This document shows, one piece after another, positions 34,869-44,622 of a stretch of 64,000 nucleotides of DNA; the stretch's first letter is position 1, and the number at the start of each line of letters is the position of its first letter. This DNA is from Rhizorhabdus phycosphaerae (GTDB lineage: Bacteria > Pseudomonadota > Alphaproteobacteria > Sphingomonadales > Sphingomonadaceae). The notes beneath the pieces were generated by a model that worked only from the letters and a program-made list of their open reading frames with translations, had not been told where the DNA came from and did not search any database. Made by a program: the position numbers and the translations under genes. The stretch lies in NCBI RefSeq assembly GCF_011044255.1, contig NZ_CP049107.1, forward strand, positions 186,001 to 250,000, read 5' to 3'.

Positions 34869-36548
34869 ATGGCCGTGCAATATAGTTTCGTGATGAAGGG
34901 TCTGACGAAGACCTTCCCCGGCGCCAACAAGCCGCTGTTCAACAATATCCACCTGCAGTTCCTGCCGGGAACCAAGATCGCCATCATCGGCGTCAATGGT
35001 GCAGGTAAGTCGACCCTGATGAAGGTGATGGCAGGCATCGATACCGAATATTCGGGCGAGGCCTGGGCCGCTGACGGCCTGCGGGTCGGTTACCTGGCGC
35101 AGGAACCGCAGCTCGATCCGGACAAGACGGTCAAGCAGAACGTCATGGACGGCGTCCGCGAGGTCGCGGACATGATCGACCGCTTCAACGCGATCTCGGC
35201 CGAAATGGGCGATCCGAAGGACGACACCGACTTCGACGCTCTGATGGAAGAGATGGGCGTCCTTCAGGAGAAGATCGACGCCGCCGATGGCTGGACGCTC
35301 GACAACCAGCTCGAAATCGCGATGGAAGCGCTGCGCTGTCCGCCCGGCGACCTGCCCGTCACCGGCCTGTCGGGTGGTGAGAAGCGCCGCGTCGCGCTGT
35401 GCCGCCTGCTGCTCGAGAAGCCCGACATCCTGCTGCTCGACGAACCGACCAACCACCTCGATGCCGAAAGCGTCGCCTGGCTCGAACAGCATCTGATCGA
35501 TTATCCCGGCAACGTGATCCTCGTTACCCACGATCGCTACTTCCTCGACAATGTCGTCGGCTGGGTGCTCGAACTCGATCGCGGTCGCGGTATTCCTTAT
35601 GAGGGCAACTACTCCTCCTGGCTCGACGCCAAGTCGAAGCGCATGGAGCAGGAAGAGCGCGAGGATGCCGGTCGCCAGAAGGCGATCAAGGAAGAGCTGG
35701 AGTGGATCCGGCAGAGCCCGAAGGCACGCCAGACTAAGTCGAAGGCCCGTATCCGGGCGTTCGACGAACTGGTCGAGAAGCAGAACAACCGTGCCCCCGG
35801 CAAGGCCCAGATCGTCATCCAGACCCCCGAGCGCCTGGGCGGCAAGGTGATCGAGGCGAAGGGCCTGACCAAATCCTATGGCGACAAGAAGCTGTTCGAG
35901 GGGCTCGACTTCACGCTGCCGCCGGGCGGCATCGTCGGCGTCATCGGTCCGAACGGCGCCGGCAAGACCACATTGTTCCGTCTGATCACGGGCCAGGAGA
36001 CTCCGGATGCCGGCTCGATCGACATCGGCCCGACGGTCAAGCTCGGTTTCGTCGACCAGAGCCGCGACGCGCTCGACGCCAACAAGAATGTCTGGGAGGA
36101 AGTCTCCGAGGGGCATGACATCATGACCGTCGGAAAGTTCGAGATGTCGACCCGTGCCTATGTCGGCGCGTTCAACTTCAAGGGCGCCGACCAGCAGAAG
36201 AAGGTCGGCCAGCTGTCGGGCGGTGAACGCAACCGCGTCCACATGGCCAAGATGCTGCGCAAGGGCGGCAATGTCCTGCTGCTCGACGAACCGACCAACG
36301 ACCTCGACGTCGAGACGCTGCGCGCGCTCGAGGATGCTCTGGAGAATTTCGCGGGCTGCGCCGTGGTGATCAGCCACGATCGCTTCTTCCTCGACCGTCT
36401 CGCCACCCACATCCTCGCCTTCGAGGGCAATGGGCATGTCGAGTGGTTCGAGGGCAATTTCGAGAGCTATGAGGAGGACAAGCGTCGCCGCCTCGGTGAC
36501 GCTGCCGACCGGCCCGGATCCGGCGCCTACAAGAAGCTCACACGCTGA
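34869..36548 (+). CDS. ettA: Energy-dependent translational throttle protein EttA (ABC-F)
   Basis: 559 residues with two ABC domains and no membrane domain. Walker A motifs GVNGAGKST and GPNGAGKTT, signature LSGGEKRR and LSGGERNR, Walker B ILLLDEPTNHLDAES and VLLLDEPTNDLDVET. The linker between them holds the ABC-F arm (KSKRMEQEERED...PKARQTKSKAR). Length and layout match EttA, which binds the ribosomal E site and gates elongation by ATP/ADP ratio. The start MAVQYSFVMKGLTK (34869) is used; the frame upstream of it is antisense to the peptidase gene. Confidence 0.95.
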   Translation: MAVQYSFVMKGLTKTFPGANKPLFNNIHLQFLPGTKIAIIGVNGAGKSTLMKVMAGIDTEYSGEAWAADGLRVGYLAQEPQLDPDKTVKQNVMDGVREVADMIDRFNAISAEMGDPKDDTDFDALMEEMGVLQEKIDAADGWTLDNQLEIAMEALRCPPGDLPVTGLSGGEKRRVALCRLLLEKPDILLLDEPTNHLDAESVAWLEQHLIDYPGNVILVTHDRYFLDNVVGWVLELDRGRGIPYEGNYSSWLDAKSKRMEQEEREDAGRQKAIKEELEWIRQSPKARQTKSKARIRAFDELVEKQNNRAPGKAQIVIQTPERLGGKVIEAKGLTKSYGDKKLFEGLDFTLPPGGIVGVIGPNGAGKTTLFRLITGQETPDAGSIDIGPTVKLGFVDQSRDALDANKNVWEEVSEGHDIMTVGKFEMSTRAYVGAFNFKGADQQKKVGQLSGGERNRVHMAKMLRKGGNVLLLDEPTNDLDVETLRALEDALENFAGCAVVISHDRFFLDRLATHILAFEGNGHVEWFEGNFESYEEDKRRRLGDAADRPGSGAYKKLTR

Positions 36549-36553
36549 ACAGA

Positions 36554-36586
36554 GAAAGGGCCGATCCCGCCGGGACCGGCCCTTTC
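36554..36586. terminator. Long hairpin between ettA and a convergent gene
   Basis: GAAAGGGCC at 36554-36562 pairs with GGCCCTTTC at 36578-36586, and an inner tccc/ggga stem extends it. It lies 6 bases after the ettA stop. The following T run is short (ttctt), so it may act on ettA mainly, or for both converging genes. Confidence 0.65.
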
Positions 36587-36606
36587 TTCATCCGGCGTCG
36601 CCGGGA

Positions 36607-37014
36607 TCACATATAGTTGCGGGGATCCGGGGTCGGCAGCTTGCAGGCGCTCTGATGGCCCTTCTTGCACATCACGACCTGCGCCCGCCAGTCGCGCATC
36701 GCCATCGCATAGGCGTCCTGCTGGCGAACATAGGTCGCGTCGGTAGCGACGACATCGCGGCGATATTGACGCATCGCCCTGGCATAGGCTGCCTTGTCCG
36801 CCTCATAGTCCTGCTGGTTGATGTCGGCTTGCGCCACGGCCACCGCATTGGCGGTCTTGGTCTCCACGATCGCCTCGTTGACGCCGTTGTTGAGCGCCTG
36901 CGTCTGCGGCACTTCCGCTGTCGCTGCCACCGCGGTCTGGCTCTGCTGCGCCTGGCCGGCTGCGGGAATGAGGGCGGCAATTGCCGCCGTGGCGAGCAAG
37001 ATACGAAGGCTCAT
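36607..37014 (-). CDS. Secreted protein of unknown function
   Basis: 135 residues from the ATG at 37014, with gaggaga 7 bases upstream. A signal peptide (1-22, ending AAGQAQQ) precedes a mature helix rich in Ala, Gln and Asp. The C-terminal part carries two Cys (VVMCKKGH, QSACKLPTPDP) likely to form a disulphide. The family was not recognised; similar short periplasmic proteins of sphingomonads are annotated only as hypothetical. It ends near the ettA hairpin. Confidence 0.7.
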   Translation of the reverse strand: MSLRILLATAAIAALIPAAGQAQQSQTAVAATAEVPQTQALNNGVNEAIVETKTANAVAVAQADINQQDYEADKAAYARAMRQYRRDVVATDATYVRQQDAYAMAMRDWRAQVVMCKKGHQSACKLPTPDPRNYM

Positions 37015-37088
37015 CGGAACTCTCCTCAACATGAACGATATGCTGAAGGCTAAACGTCTGGCTCGCGGCGCCGTTCCGGCGGTCGGCT

Positions 37089-37721
37089 TCAGGCTGGAGC
37101 GAACTCTCCGGTCGTTTCGTCGAGCAGATGCAGGACTCCATCGGCTACTGCGAAATAGGCGCCGTGGATCACCAGCTTGCCCGCCTGTTCGCGACTGGGC
37201 ACGAAGGGAAAGGTCCGGAGATTGGCGATCGACACCTTCACGGCTTCGAACTCCATGGCCTTCTGCGCGGAATCGCTATCGCCATGTTCCGCCAGCACAC
37301 GTTCGCGTGCGTCGTCGAGCAGCGATACCCAGTCGGCGATGAAGCCGCCCTTGCCCGGCTCGGAATCGAGGAAGCGCTGGCTCAATGCCGCGGCGCACCC
37401 GCCGCAGCTCTGATGGCCGAGCACGACGATCTCGGGGACTTCCAGCTGGGTCACGGCGAATTCGAGTGCCGCCGACACACCATGGTGGCCGGGCGAGGTC
37501 TCGAAGGGCGGGACCATGTTGGCGACGTTACGCACGACGAAGATTTCGCCCGGCGAAGTGTCGAAGATGATCGTGGGATCGACCCGGCTGTCGGAACAGG
37601 CGATCACCATCAGCTTGGGGCTTTGCCCGTCGGCCAACTGGCTCCACCGCTCGCGTTGCTGTGTCCAGCCATTGTTCTTGAAGCGGCGATAGCCGTCGAT
37701 CAATCCGGTGAAGTCAGTCAT
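37089..37721 (-). CDS. can: Beta-class carbonic anhydrase
   Basis: 210 residues from the ATG at 37721 (MTDFTGLI). Zinc ligands and the Asp/Arg dyad are in ACSDSRVDP and GHQSCGGC. It interconverts CO2 and bicarbonate in the cytosol. An extra 12 upstream codons overlap the promoter area of lipA and are not needed. It is divergent from lipA with a 66-base gap. Confidence 0.95.
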   Translation of the reverse strand: MTDFTGLIDGYRRFKNNGWTQQRERWSQLADGQSPKLMVIACSDSRVDPTIIFDTSPGEIFVVRNVANMVPPFETSPGHHGVSAALEFAVTQLEVPEIVVLGHQSCGGCAAALSQRFLDSEPGKGGFIADWVSLLDDARERVLAEHGDSDSAQKAMEFEAVKVSIANLRTFPFVPSREQAGKLVIHGAYFAVADGVLHLLDETTGEFAPA

Positions 37722-37787
37722 GGCCAATGGCCTAGTCGCGGTGAAGGGGGCTGGCAAGTAGCCGACTCATCGCCTATCTGAGCGGGC

Positions 37788-38723
37788 ATGAGCGAACCTC
37801 TGCCTACGCCGCCTGCCGCCAAGCAACGCAAGCCTGACTGGATCCGCGTGAAAGCGCCCATGGGGAAGGCTTTCGCGGACACCAAGGCGCTGATGCGCCG
37901 CCTCAACCTCGCGACGGTGTGCGAAGAGGCCGCCTGCCCGAACATCGGCGAGTGCTGGACCAAGAAGCACGCGACCGTGATGATCCTGGGCGATACCTGC
38001 ACCCGGGCCTGCGCCTTCTGCAATGTGAAGACCGGCATGCCCCGCGCGGTCGACCCGCTCGAGCCGCAGCATGTCGCCGACGCAGCGGCCGAACTCGGCC
38101 TCGAGCATATCGTGGTGACCTCGGTCGATCGCGACGATCTGCCCGATGGCGGCGCGCGGCATTTCGTGAAGGTTATCGAGGCGCTTCGCCGCACCACGCC
38201 GAGCACGACGATCGAGATATTGACCCCCGATTTCCGCAACAAGGCGGATGCGGCGATCGAGATGATCGTGGCGGCGCGGCCCGACGTCTACAATCATAAT
38301 CTGGAAACGGTGCCGAGGCTCTATCCGACGATCCGCCCGGGTGCGCGCTATTATGCGTCGCTGCGCCTCCTCGAATCCGTCAAGCGGCTCGATCCCACCA
38401 TCTTCACCAAGTCAGGCATCATGGTCGGGCTGGGCGAGGAGCGGCTGGAGGTCCATCAGGTGATGGACGACATGCGCTCGGCCGACATCGACTTCATTAC
38501 CATGGGCCAATATCTGCAGCCGACGCCGAAGCATGCCAAGGTGGCGGAGTTCGTGCCGCCCAAGACCTTCGAGGCTTATGCGGCGATCGCGCGCGCCAAG
38601 GGCTTCCTGCTGGTCGCGGCAACGCCGCTCACGCGGTCCAGCTACCATGCCGGAGAGGATTTCGCGAAGATGCGCGACGCCCGCAATGCGGAACTCGCGC
38701 GCAAGGCGCAGCCGGCGGCCTGA
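37788..38723 (+). CDS. lipA: Lipoyl synthase
   Basis: 311 residues. The auxiliary 4Fe-4S cluster cysteines are in [12 protein letters not shown] and the radical-SAM cluster in CTRACAFC. The C-terminal RSSYHAGE supplies the Ser ligand. It inserts two sulphur atoms into octanoyl groups on lipoate-dependent enzymes. The COQ10/RatA-like gene begins one base after its stop, so both are co-transcribed. Confidence 0.97.
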   Translation: MSEPLPTPPAAKQRKPDWIRVKAPMGKAFADTKALMRRLNLATVCEEAACPNIGECWTKKHATVMILGDTCTRACAFCNVKTGMPRAVDPLEPQHVADAAAELGLEHIVVTSVDRDDLPDGGARHFVKVIEALRRTTPSTTIEILTPDFRNKADAAIEMIVAARPDVYNHNLETVPRLYPTIRPGARYYASLRLLESVKRLDPTIFTKSGIMVGLGEERLEVHQVMDDMRSADIDFITMGQYLQPTPKHAKVAEFVPPKTFEAYAAIARAKGFLLVAATPLTRSSYHAGEDFAKMRDARNAELARKAQPAA

Positions 38724-38724
38724 C

Positions 38725-39210
38725 GTGCCGAGGCATCACGAAGTCCGCACGCTGCCCTATCGGCCGGAGCAGATCTACGATCTGGTCGCCGACGTAGCCT
38801 CCTATTCGCAGTTCCTGCCGTGGGTGTCGGCGGTCCGCGTCCGGTCGGATGACGAGACCGAGATGGTCGCCGACCTGATGGTGGGGTTCAAGGCGCTGCG
38901 CGAGAAATTCACGTCGAAGGTCACCAAGCAGCGCCCCGAGAGCATCCACGTCGACTATCTCGACGGACCGCTCAAATATCTGCGCAACGATTGGGCCTTC
39001 GCGTCCGACGGCAAGGGCGGGACGGTGGTCGACTTCTCGATCGAGTTCGAGTTCAAGTCGCGACTGTTCGAGATGGTCGCAGGCCAGGTGTTCGATCGGG
39101 CGCTGCGGATGATGATCGGTGCCTTCGAGGAGCGTGCCGCAAAGCTTTACGGGGCCCCTTCGAGCGAAGCCCCCGGCATAAGCAATTCAAGCGCACACAG
39201 CGCCGCCTGA
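38725..39210 (+). CDS. COQ10/RatA-like START-domain protein
   Basis: 161 residues from a GTG start at 38725, one base after the lipA stop. The sequence shows the START/polyketide-cyclase fold of COQ10-RatA: RTLPYRPEQIYDLVADVASYSQFLPW near the start, GFKALREKFTSKV in the middle, and a C-terminal helix with FEMVAGQVFDRALRMMIGAFEERA. Members bind coenzyme Q; in alphaproteobacteria this gene is often next to lipA. Its last 64 bases overlap the end of pncC on the other strand. Confidence 0.88.
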   Translation: MPRHHEVRTLPYRPEQIYDLVADVASYSQFLPWVSAVRVRSDDETEMVADLMVGFKALREKFTSKVTKQRPESIHVDYLDGPLKYLRNDWAFASDGKGGTVVDFSIEFEFKSRLFEMVAGQVFDRALRMMIGAFEERAAKLYGAPSSEAPGISNSSAHSAA

Positions 39211-39683
39211 AGCCGGACCCCGCCGCGCCCGAGATCGCCGAAATGGCGTTTGTCGGCGGCGATGTCCTCGGGATCGGCACCTTTGATCGCACGGCCGAAG
39301 ACGACGGTCCCCACAGGCTTCTTGTCGCTGCCGCCGCCCGGTCCGGCGACGCCGGTGATGGCAACCGCGATGTCGGCATCGCTGCGTTCCTGTGCCCCTC
39401 GCGCCATAGCCCAGGCAACAGCGATCGAGACGGCGCCGAAGGTCTCGATCATCTCGAACGGAACATCGAGCATCGAGACCTTGGCCTCGTTCGAATAGGT
39501 CACGAAGCTTGATCCGAGGACATCCGAAGAGCCTGGTATCTCGGTGATCGCCGCCGCCACCAGTCCCCCGGTGCAGCTCTCCGCGAGAGCGATCCGCCGA
39601 CCGGCCGCACGGTTTGCATCGACGACACGACGGGCTGCGTCGAGCAGTTCCGGCGGAAGCAGGCTGTCCATCTTGTCGGTCAT
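39147..39683 (-). CDS. pncC: CinA-family nicotinamide-nucleotide amidohydrolase
   Basis: 178 residues, a stand-alone CinA C-terminal domain. Family motifs are RIALAESCTGGLVAAAIT, VTYSNEAKVSMLDV and VAITGVAGPGGGSDKKPVGTV. It deamidates nicotinamide mononucleotide in NAD recycling. The CinA N-terminal domain is absent, which is common for PncC. It lies 13 bases downstream of ispDF and probably shares its transcript. The 3' end overlaps the COQ10-like gene by 64 bases. Confidence 0.92.
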   Translation of the reverse strand: MTDKMDSLLPPELLDAARRVVDANRAAGRRIALAESCTGGLVAAAITEIPGSSDVLGSSFVTYSNEAKVSMLDVPFEMIETFGAVSIAVAWAMARGAQERSDADIAVAITGVAGPGGGSDKKPVGTVVFGRAIKGADPEDIAADKRHFGDLGRGGVRLQAALCALELLMPGASLEGAP

Positions 39684-39696
39684 GCGGGGGTTCCGT

Positions 39697-40848
39697 TCAT
39701 CTGGGCTGGGCCATCCTTATCGTAGCGATGGCCTGGGCGGCTATGCCTTCCTTTCGGCCGGTGAAACCCAGCCGCTCGGTCGTGGTCGCCTTTACGCTGA
39801 CCTGCATTTCGGAGAGGCCGAGAATACGGGCGATGTTGGCCTGGATCGCGGCGCGGTGCGGTCCGACCTTCGGTGCTTCGCAGATGATCGTCAGATCGAC
39901 GAAATCGATGACCCCGCCGGCTGCGGAGACAAGCGACCGCGCGTGATCGAGGAAAATTTCCGAATCCGCGCCGCGCCACTGCGGATCGCTCGGGGGGAAA
40001 TGGCTGCCGATATCGCCCGCTGCGATCGTGCCCAGCAGCGCATCGGTCAGCGCGTGCAGCGCGACGTCCGCGTCGCTGTGGCCGGCAAGGCCGCGACTGT
40101 GCGGAATGGCGATACCGCCTAGATGGACGCGGTCGCCTTCGGCAAAGGCGTGCACGTCGAAACCGGAGGCGGATCGGCTGATCATTGTTACCCTCTCGGC
40201 AGCAGCGTCGAAATCGGCGGAGTAGGTCAATTTCTCCAGGCGGCGGTCTCCCTCGACCACCGCGATGCGGTAGCCCGCTGCGCGTGCGACCTGAGCGTCG
40301 TCGGTCGCTTCGCGGTACTCCGGCCACGCCTGATGCGCAGCGATGATGTCCGCGCGTCGGAAGGCCTGTGGCGTCTGAATGCGCCACAGTCCCTCACGCG
40401 AGACCGTGTCGCCGAGCAACTCGTCGCCCCTGGCCAGCGTATCGACCACGGGCAGGGCCGCGACTGCTCCGTCATGGTGGTCGAACGCAGCGAGCAGCCG
40501 GTCGATGACGGCAGCGGGAACGAAAGGGCGTGCGGCATCGTGGATCAGGATGATATCGGCCTCGCAGGCCGCGAGCCCCGCGAGCACGGAGTTGCGCCGA
40601 GTCGCGCCGCCGAGCACGGGCGGGGGCAGAAGCGCCTCGCCTATCGCCGCTGCATAAAGCGATTCCTGGCCTTCGCCGATGACCACCTGGACCATATCGA
40701 TGCGCGGATGATCCCGCAGCGCATCGATCGCGTGGCGCAGGACCGGCTTGCCAGCCAGATCGCGATATTGCTTTGGAATCTCGCCACCGCTGCGCACGCC
40801 GCGTCCGGCGGCGACGATCAAGGCAGCTATGCGGGGCGCGCCGTTCAT
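39697..40848 (-). CDS. ispDF: Bifunctional IspD/IspF enzyme
   Basis: 383 residues. Residues 1-225 are IspD ([42 protein letters not shown]). Residues 227-383 are IspF ([60 protein letters not shown]). It carries out steps 3 and 5 of the methylerythritol phosphate pathway to isoprenoids. The fusion is found in many alphaproteobacteria. The start was set at MNGAPRI (40848), because the 45 codons upstream have no protein character. Confidence 0.96.
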   Translation of the reverse strand: MNGAPRIAALIVAAGRGVRSGGEIPKQYRDLAGKPVLRHAIDALRDHPRIDMVQVVIGEGQESLYAAAIGEALLPPPVLGGATRRNSVLAGLAACEADIILIHDAARPFVPAAVIDRLLAAFDHHDGAVAALPVVDTLARGDELLGDTVSREGLWRIQTPQAFRRADIIAAHQAWPEYREATDDAQVARAAGYRIAVVEGDRRLEKLTYSADFDAAAERVTMISRSASGFDVHAFAEGDRVHLGGIAIPHSRGLAGHSDADVALHALTDALLGTIAAGDIGSHFPPSDPQWRGADSEIFLDHARSLVSAAGGVIDFVDLTIICEAPKVGPHRAAIQANIARILGLSEMQVSVKATTTERLGFTGRKEGIAAQAIATIRMAQPR

Positions 40849-40961
40849 CGATCGGCGCTTTAGGGGCCCGTGCGCCTGACGTAAAGCGTTGGGAGCCTCC
40901 GGGGGGCCAGCTTGCCCCGGAAGCGATAAGCGGCTAGGGGGATGCTGCTTTTTTAGGCAAC

Positions 40962-41972
40962 ATGGCAGCCATGACACCCACATTGCGTCCCATTACCGTC
41001 GGTCCGGTCCGGATCGACAGCCCGGTCATCCTCGCGCCTATGACGGGAGTGAGCGACCTGCCGTTCCGGCGGGTCGTGCGCGGCTATGGGTCGGGTCTCA
41101 ACGTCACCGAGATGATCGCGAGCCAGGCCGCCATCCGCGAGACGCGCCAGTCGGTGCAAAAGGCGCTGTGGGATCCCGCCGAGGAACCCGTGTCGATGCA
41201 GCTGGTCGGCTGCACCCCGCGCGAGATGGGCGAGGCGGCAAAGCTGAGCCAGGATCGCGGCGCGGCGATCATCGACATCAACATGGGTTGCCCGGTGCGG
41301 AAGGTCGTCAATGGCGATGCCGGCTCGGCCCTGATGCGCACGCCCGATCTGGCGGTCGCCATCATCAAGGAAACGGTGGCGGCGGTCGAGGTGCCGGTGA
41401 CGCTCAAGATGCGTATGGGCTGGGATCATGACAGCCTGAACGCGCCCGAGATCGCCCGGATCGCCGAGGATGTCGGGGTGAAGATGATCACCGTGCATGG
41501 TCGCACGCGCAACCAGATGTACAAGGGTAGTGCCGACTGGGCGTTCGTCCGCCGGGTCAAGGATGCGGTGTCCATTCCGGTGATTGTCAATGGCGACATC
41601 TGCTCGATCGACGACGCCATCACCGCCGTCGAACAGTCCGGCGCGGATGGGCTCATGATCGGACGCGGTTCCTACGGTCGGCCCTGGCTGCTGTCGCAGG
41701 TCATGCATTTCTTCGAAACCGGCGAGCGCCGGCCCGATCCGACGATCGAGGAGCAATATCACGTCATTCTCGGGCATTATCACGCGATGCTCGAACTCTA
41801 CGGCAAAGAGGTCGGGGTCAATATGGCCCGCAAGCATATCGGCTGGTACACCAAGGGGCTTCCCGGGTCGGCCGAGTTCCGGAACAAGGTCAACCAGGAG
41901 CCCGACCCGACGCGCGTCATCGCGATGCTCGGTGAATTCTACGCGCCATGGCTCTCCCGCGCAGCGGCCTGA
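40962..41972 (+). CDS. dusB: tRNA-dihydrouridine synthase, DusB/NifR3 type
   Basis: 336 residues. An FMN TIM barrel: [14 protein letters not shown] at the start, the catalytic Cys in [20 protein letters not shown], and FMN-phosphate site residues in [17 protein letters not shown]. It reduces uridines in tRNA. In alphaproteobacteria the gene lies just before ntrB, as here (TGATG overlap). MTPTLRP three codons in is an alternative start. Confidence 0.95.
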   Translation: MAAMTPTLRPITVGPVRIDSPVILAPMTGVSDLPFRRVVRGYGSGLNVTEMIASQAAIRETRQSVQKALWDPAEEPVSMQLVGCTPREMGEAAKLSQDRGAAIIDINMGCPVRKVVNGDAGSALMRTPDLAVAIIKETVAAVEVPVTLKMRMGWDHDSLNAPEIARIAEDVGVKMITVHGRTRNQMYKGSADWAFVRRVKDAVSIPVIVNGDICSIDDAITAVEQSGADGLMIGRGSYGRPWLLSQVMHFFETGERRPDPTIEEQYHVILGHYHAMLELYGKEVGVNMARKHIGWYTKGLPGSAEFRNKVNQEPDPTRVIAMLGEFYAPWLSRAAA

Positions 41973-43069
41973 TGCGCTTCTCGCGGCGGAGCCCGGCGGC
42001 ACTGGTGCCGGCGGATGCGCCGTCGCCGTCCGAGATATTGGCGGCGATGGCAACGGCCGTGCTGGTGATCGATCCCGGAGGGATCGTGGTGGAACTCAAC
42101 GCTGCCTGCGAGTCGCTGTTCAACCACAGCCGCAACCAGATCGTCGGTAAACCGGTGATCGACGCGATCGGTCACCCGCTCACGTCGATGCCCAGCGATG
42201 CGCCCTTTGCCGCTTATGATCTTGAGATCGTACTGCCGCTGGGCCGGCGAATGCGTGTCGATCTGATGGTCGCGCCGCTGCCCGAGCGGGCGGGGTGGCG
42301 GACCGTTTCGATCCACGCCCATGCGCGCAGCGCAATCGGCGCGCGGTCGGTCGATCGGGAAGGCGGGACGAGAACCGCCGTGGCTGCCGCCGCGATGCTG
42401 GCCCATGAGATCAAGAACCCCCTGTCGGCGGTGCGCGGGGCCGCGCAGCTGCTCGAAACGACCTGCGACGAGGAATCGCGGGCGCTGACCCGGTTGATCC
42501 GGGAGGAAGTCGACCGCGTGGCGGCGCTCATCGACCGGATGCAGGGCTTCACCGATACGCGGCCGATGGAAATGACGCCGCAGAACATCCACGCCATATT
42601 GGGGCATGCCCGCGAAGTCGCTTTGCAGGGGTTCGCCAAAGGGCGGGTGATCCGCGAGATCTATGATCCGTCCTTGCCGGCCGTGCTGGGCCATCGGGAC
42701 TCGCTCGTGCAGATCCTGATCAACCTGCTCAAGAACGCCGCCGAAGCGATGGAGGGCGGCCCCGGCGCGATCACGCTGACCACCGCCTATCGCCACGGCG
42801 TTTCGATGCGACGGGCGGACGGCAACGCCCGGCAGCCGCTGCCGATCGAGCTGTGCGTGATCGACGAGGGGCCGGGAGCCCCGCCCGAGATCGAAGGGCA
42901 TCTGTTCGACCCGTTCGTCACGACCAAACGCAGTGGCAGCGGGCTCGGGCTGGCGCTGGTGGAAAAGCTCGTGGCCGACCAGGGCGGCATCATCGAATAT
43001 GCGCGGGAGGGCCTGCCCCCGAAGACGGTGTTCCGTCTGCTACTCCCCAGGGCGAGGGTAATGGCATGA
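41972..43069 (+). CDS. ntrB: Nitrogen regulation sensor kinase NtrB
   Basis: 365 residues from the ATG at 41972, which overlaps the dusB stop (TGATG); an ATG 8 codons earlier is possible. A PAS domain (about 20-110, [17 protein letters not shown]) is followed by the dimerisation/phosphoacceptor region with His in [21 protein letters not shown]. The ATP-binding domain has the N box ([12 protein letters not shown]), [10 protein letters not shown] and [13 protein letters not shown]. No membrane segment, so it is cytosolic. It phosphorylates NtrC under nitrogen limitation, controlled by PII. It overlaps ntrC by 4 bases. Confidence 0.95.
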   Translation: MRFSRRSPAALVPADAPSPSEILAAMATAVLVIDPGGIVVELNAACESLFNHSRNQIVGKPVIDAIGHPLTSMPSDAPFAAYDLEIVLPLGRRMRVDLMVAPLPERAGWRTVSIHAHARSAIGARSVDREGGTRTAVAAAAMLAHEIKNPLSAVRGAAQLLETTCDEESRALTRLIREEVDRVAALIDRMQGFTDTRPMEMTPQNIHAILGHAREVALQGFAKGRVIREIYDPSLPAVLGHRDSLVQILINLLKNAAEAMEGGPGAITLTTAYRHGVSMRRADGNARQPLPIELCVIDEGPGAPPEIEGHLFDPFVTTKRSGSGLGLALVEKLVADQGGIIEYAREGLPPKTVFRLLLPRARVMA

Positions 43070-44529
43070 GCATCGGTGGCGGTCGTGTTCTGGTGGTCGA
43101 CGACGACGCTGCGATCCGGACCGTGGTCCGGGAAGCGCTGCGGCGCGCGGGGCATGTCGTCGAGACCGCCGCATCGGTGGCGGATCAGCGGCGCCTGTTC
43201 GCCAGCTTCGATCCGCAGGTGCTGGTGACCGATGTGATGCTGCCAGACGGCAACGGCCTCGATGTCATCCCCGAGATGCTCGCCAAGGATCCGGGCCTTC
43301 CGGTGATCGTCCTGTCGGCTCAGAACACCTTCACAACCGCCCTGCGCGCGACCGAGCAGGGCGCCTTCGACTATCTTCCCAAGCCGTTCGATCTCGGCGA
43401 ACTTACCCGCGCGGTCGCCGATGCCCTTGCGGCGCGGATGGCGAGCGGCGCAGCATCGGCCGCCAGCGAGGCCACCGAAGACCTGCCGCTGATCGGCCGT
43501 TCGCCGCCGATGCAGGAAGTCTATCGCACCATCGCGCGCGTGGTCGCCAATGACCTGACCGTCCTGGTCCTGGGCGAATCGGGCACCGGCAAAGAGCTGG
43601 TAGCGCGGGCGATTCACGACTTCGGTCCCCGCGCAGCCGCGCCCTTCGTCGCCATCAACATGGCGGCGATTCCCCGCGAACTGATCGAGTCCGAGCTGTT
43701 CGGCCATGAGCGGGGCGCCTTTACCGGTGCGCAGGCGCGTTCAGCGGGGCGCTTCGAGCAGGCGCAGGGTGGCACGCTGTTCCTCGACGAGATCGGCGAC
43801 ATGCCGATGGAGGCGCAGACCCGTCTGCTGCGCGTGTTGCAGGCGGGCGAGTTCACCACGGTCGGTGGCACCCGCTCGATCAAGGCCGACGTCCGTATCA
43901 TCGCCGCCACCCACAAGGATCTTCCCCGCCTGATCGCCGAGGGCGGTTTTCGCGAGGACCTCTATTACCGGCTGAACGTGGTGCCGATCCGGCTCCCCTC
44001 GCTGCGCCAGCGGGGCGAGGATATCGGCGAACTGGCACGCTATTTCCTGGAGCGTGCGGCGGCCGATGGCCTGCCCCGCAAGGCGCTGGACCCGGGTGCA
44101 ATCGCGCGGCTCATGCAGCATGGCTGGCCCGGAAATGTCCGCGAGCTCGAGAATCTCATGCGCCGTCTGGCCGTGCTCAGCCGCGAGGATGTGATCACGG
44201 CGAGCCTCGTCGAGCAGCAGCTGCAGCAGCTGCCTTCGTCTGAGACCATCCTGGCACAGCCGGGCGTGGTCAGTGCCGCCGGGCTTTCGGAGGCGGTGGA
44301 ACAGCATCTCGGCAGCTATTTTTCCGGATTCGGCCGTGATCTGCCTCCGGACGGGCTCTATGATCGCGTGCTTGCCGAGGTCGAGCGGCCCTTGCTGCGA
44401 CTCACTCTGGCGGCGGTGAAGGGCAATCAGCTGCGCGCAGCCCGCCTGCTGGGGATCAACCGAAATACCTTGCGCAAGAAGCTGACCGACCTGCAGATCG
44501 ACGCGCTGGCCGCGAAGCGATCGGACTAG
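43066..44529 (+). CDS. ntrC: Nitrogen regulation response regulator NtrC
   Basis: 487 residues. Receiver domain with [11 protein letters not shown] and phosphoacceptor Asp in [13 protein letters not shown]. The AAA+ sigma-54 activator domain has Walker A GESGTGKE, the sigma-54 contact loop GAFTGA and Walker [15 protein letters not shown] Fis-type helix-turn-helix is at the end ([19 protein letters not shown]). It activates sigma-54 promoters of nitrogen assimilation genes. The start ATG overlaps the ntrB stop (ATGA). Confidence 0.96.
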   Translation: MSIGGGRVLVVDDDAAIRTVVREALRRAGHVVETAASVADQRRLFASFDPQVLVTDVMLPDGNGLDVIPEMLAKDPGLPVIVLSAQNTFTTALRATEQGAFDYLPKPFDLGELTRAVADALAARMASGAASAASEATEDLPLIGRSPPMQEVYRTIARVVANDLTVLVLGESGTGKELVARAIHDFGPRAAAPFVAINMAAIPRELIESELFGHERGAFTGAQARSAGRFEQAQGGTLFLDEIGDMPMEAQTRLLRVLQAGEFTTVGGTRSIKADVRIIAATHKDLPRLIAEGGFREDLYYRLNVVPIRLPSLRQRGEDIGELARYFLERAAADGLPRKALDPGAIARLMQHGWPGNVRELENLMRRLAVLSREDVITASLVEQQLQQLPSSETILAQPGVVSAAGLSEAVEQHLGSYFSGFGRDLPPDGLYDRVLAEVERPLLRLTLAAVKGNQLRAARLLGINRNTLRKKLTDLQIDALAAKRSD

Positions 44530-44622
44530 GTCGCGAACGAGCTACGTCAGGGCGACGCGGCGTGCCCTCCCTGCGACGTCACTGTGTTCCCGAGGCCACG
44601 CTATTGTGGTAACCGGGCAACG

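Noticed and set aside
40899-40920. CCGGGG/CCCCGG hairpin between ispDF and dusB
   Set aside because: It lies between two divergent starts and has no T run, so it is not a terminator; no regulator site recognised.
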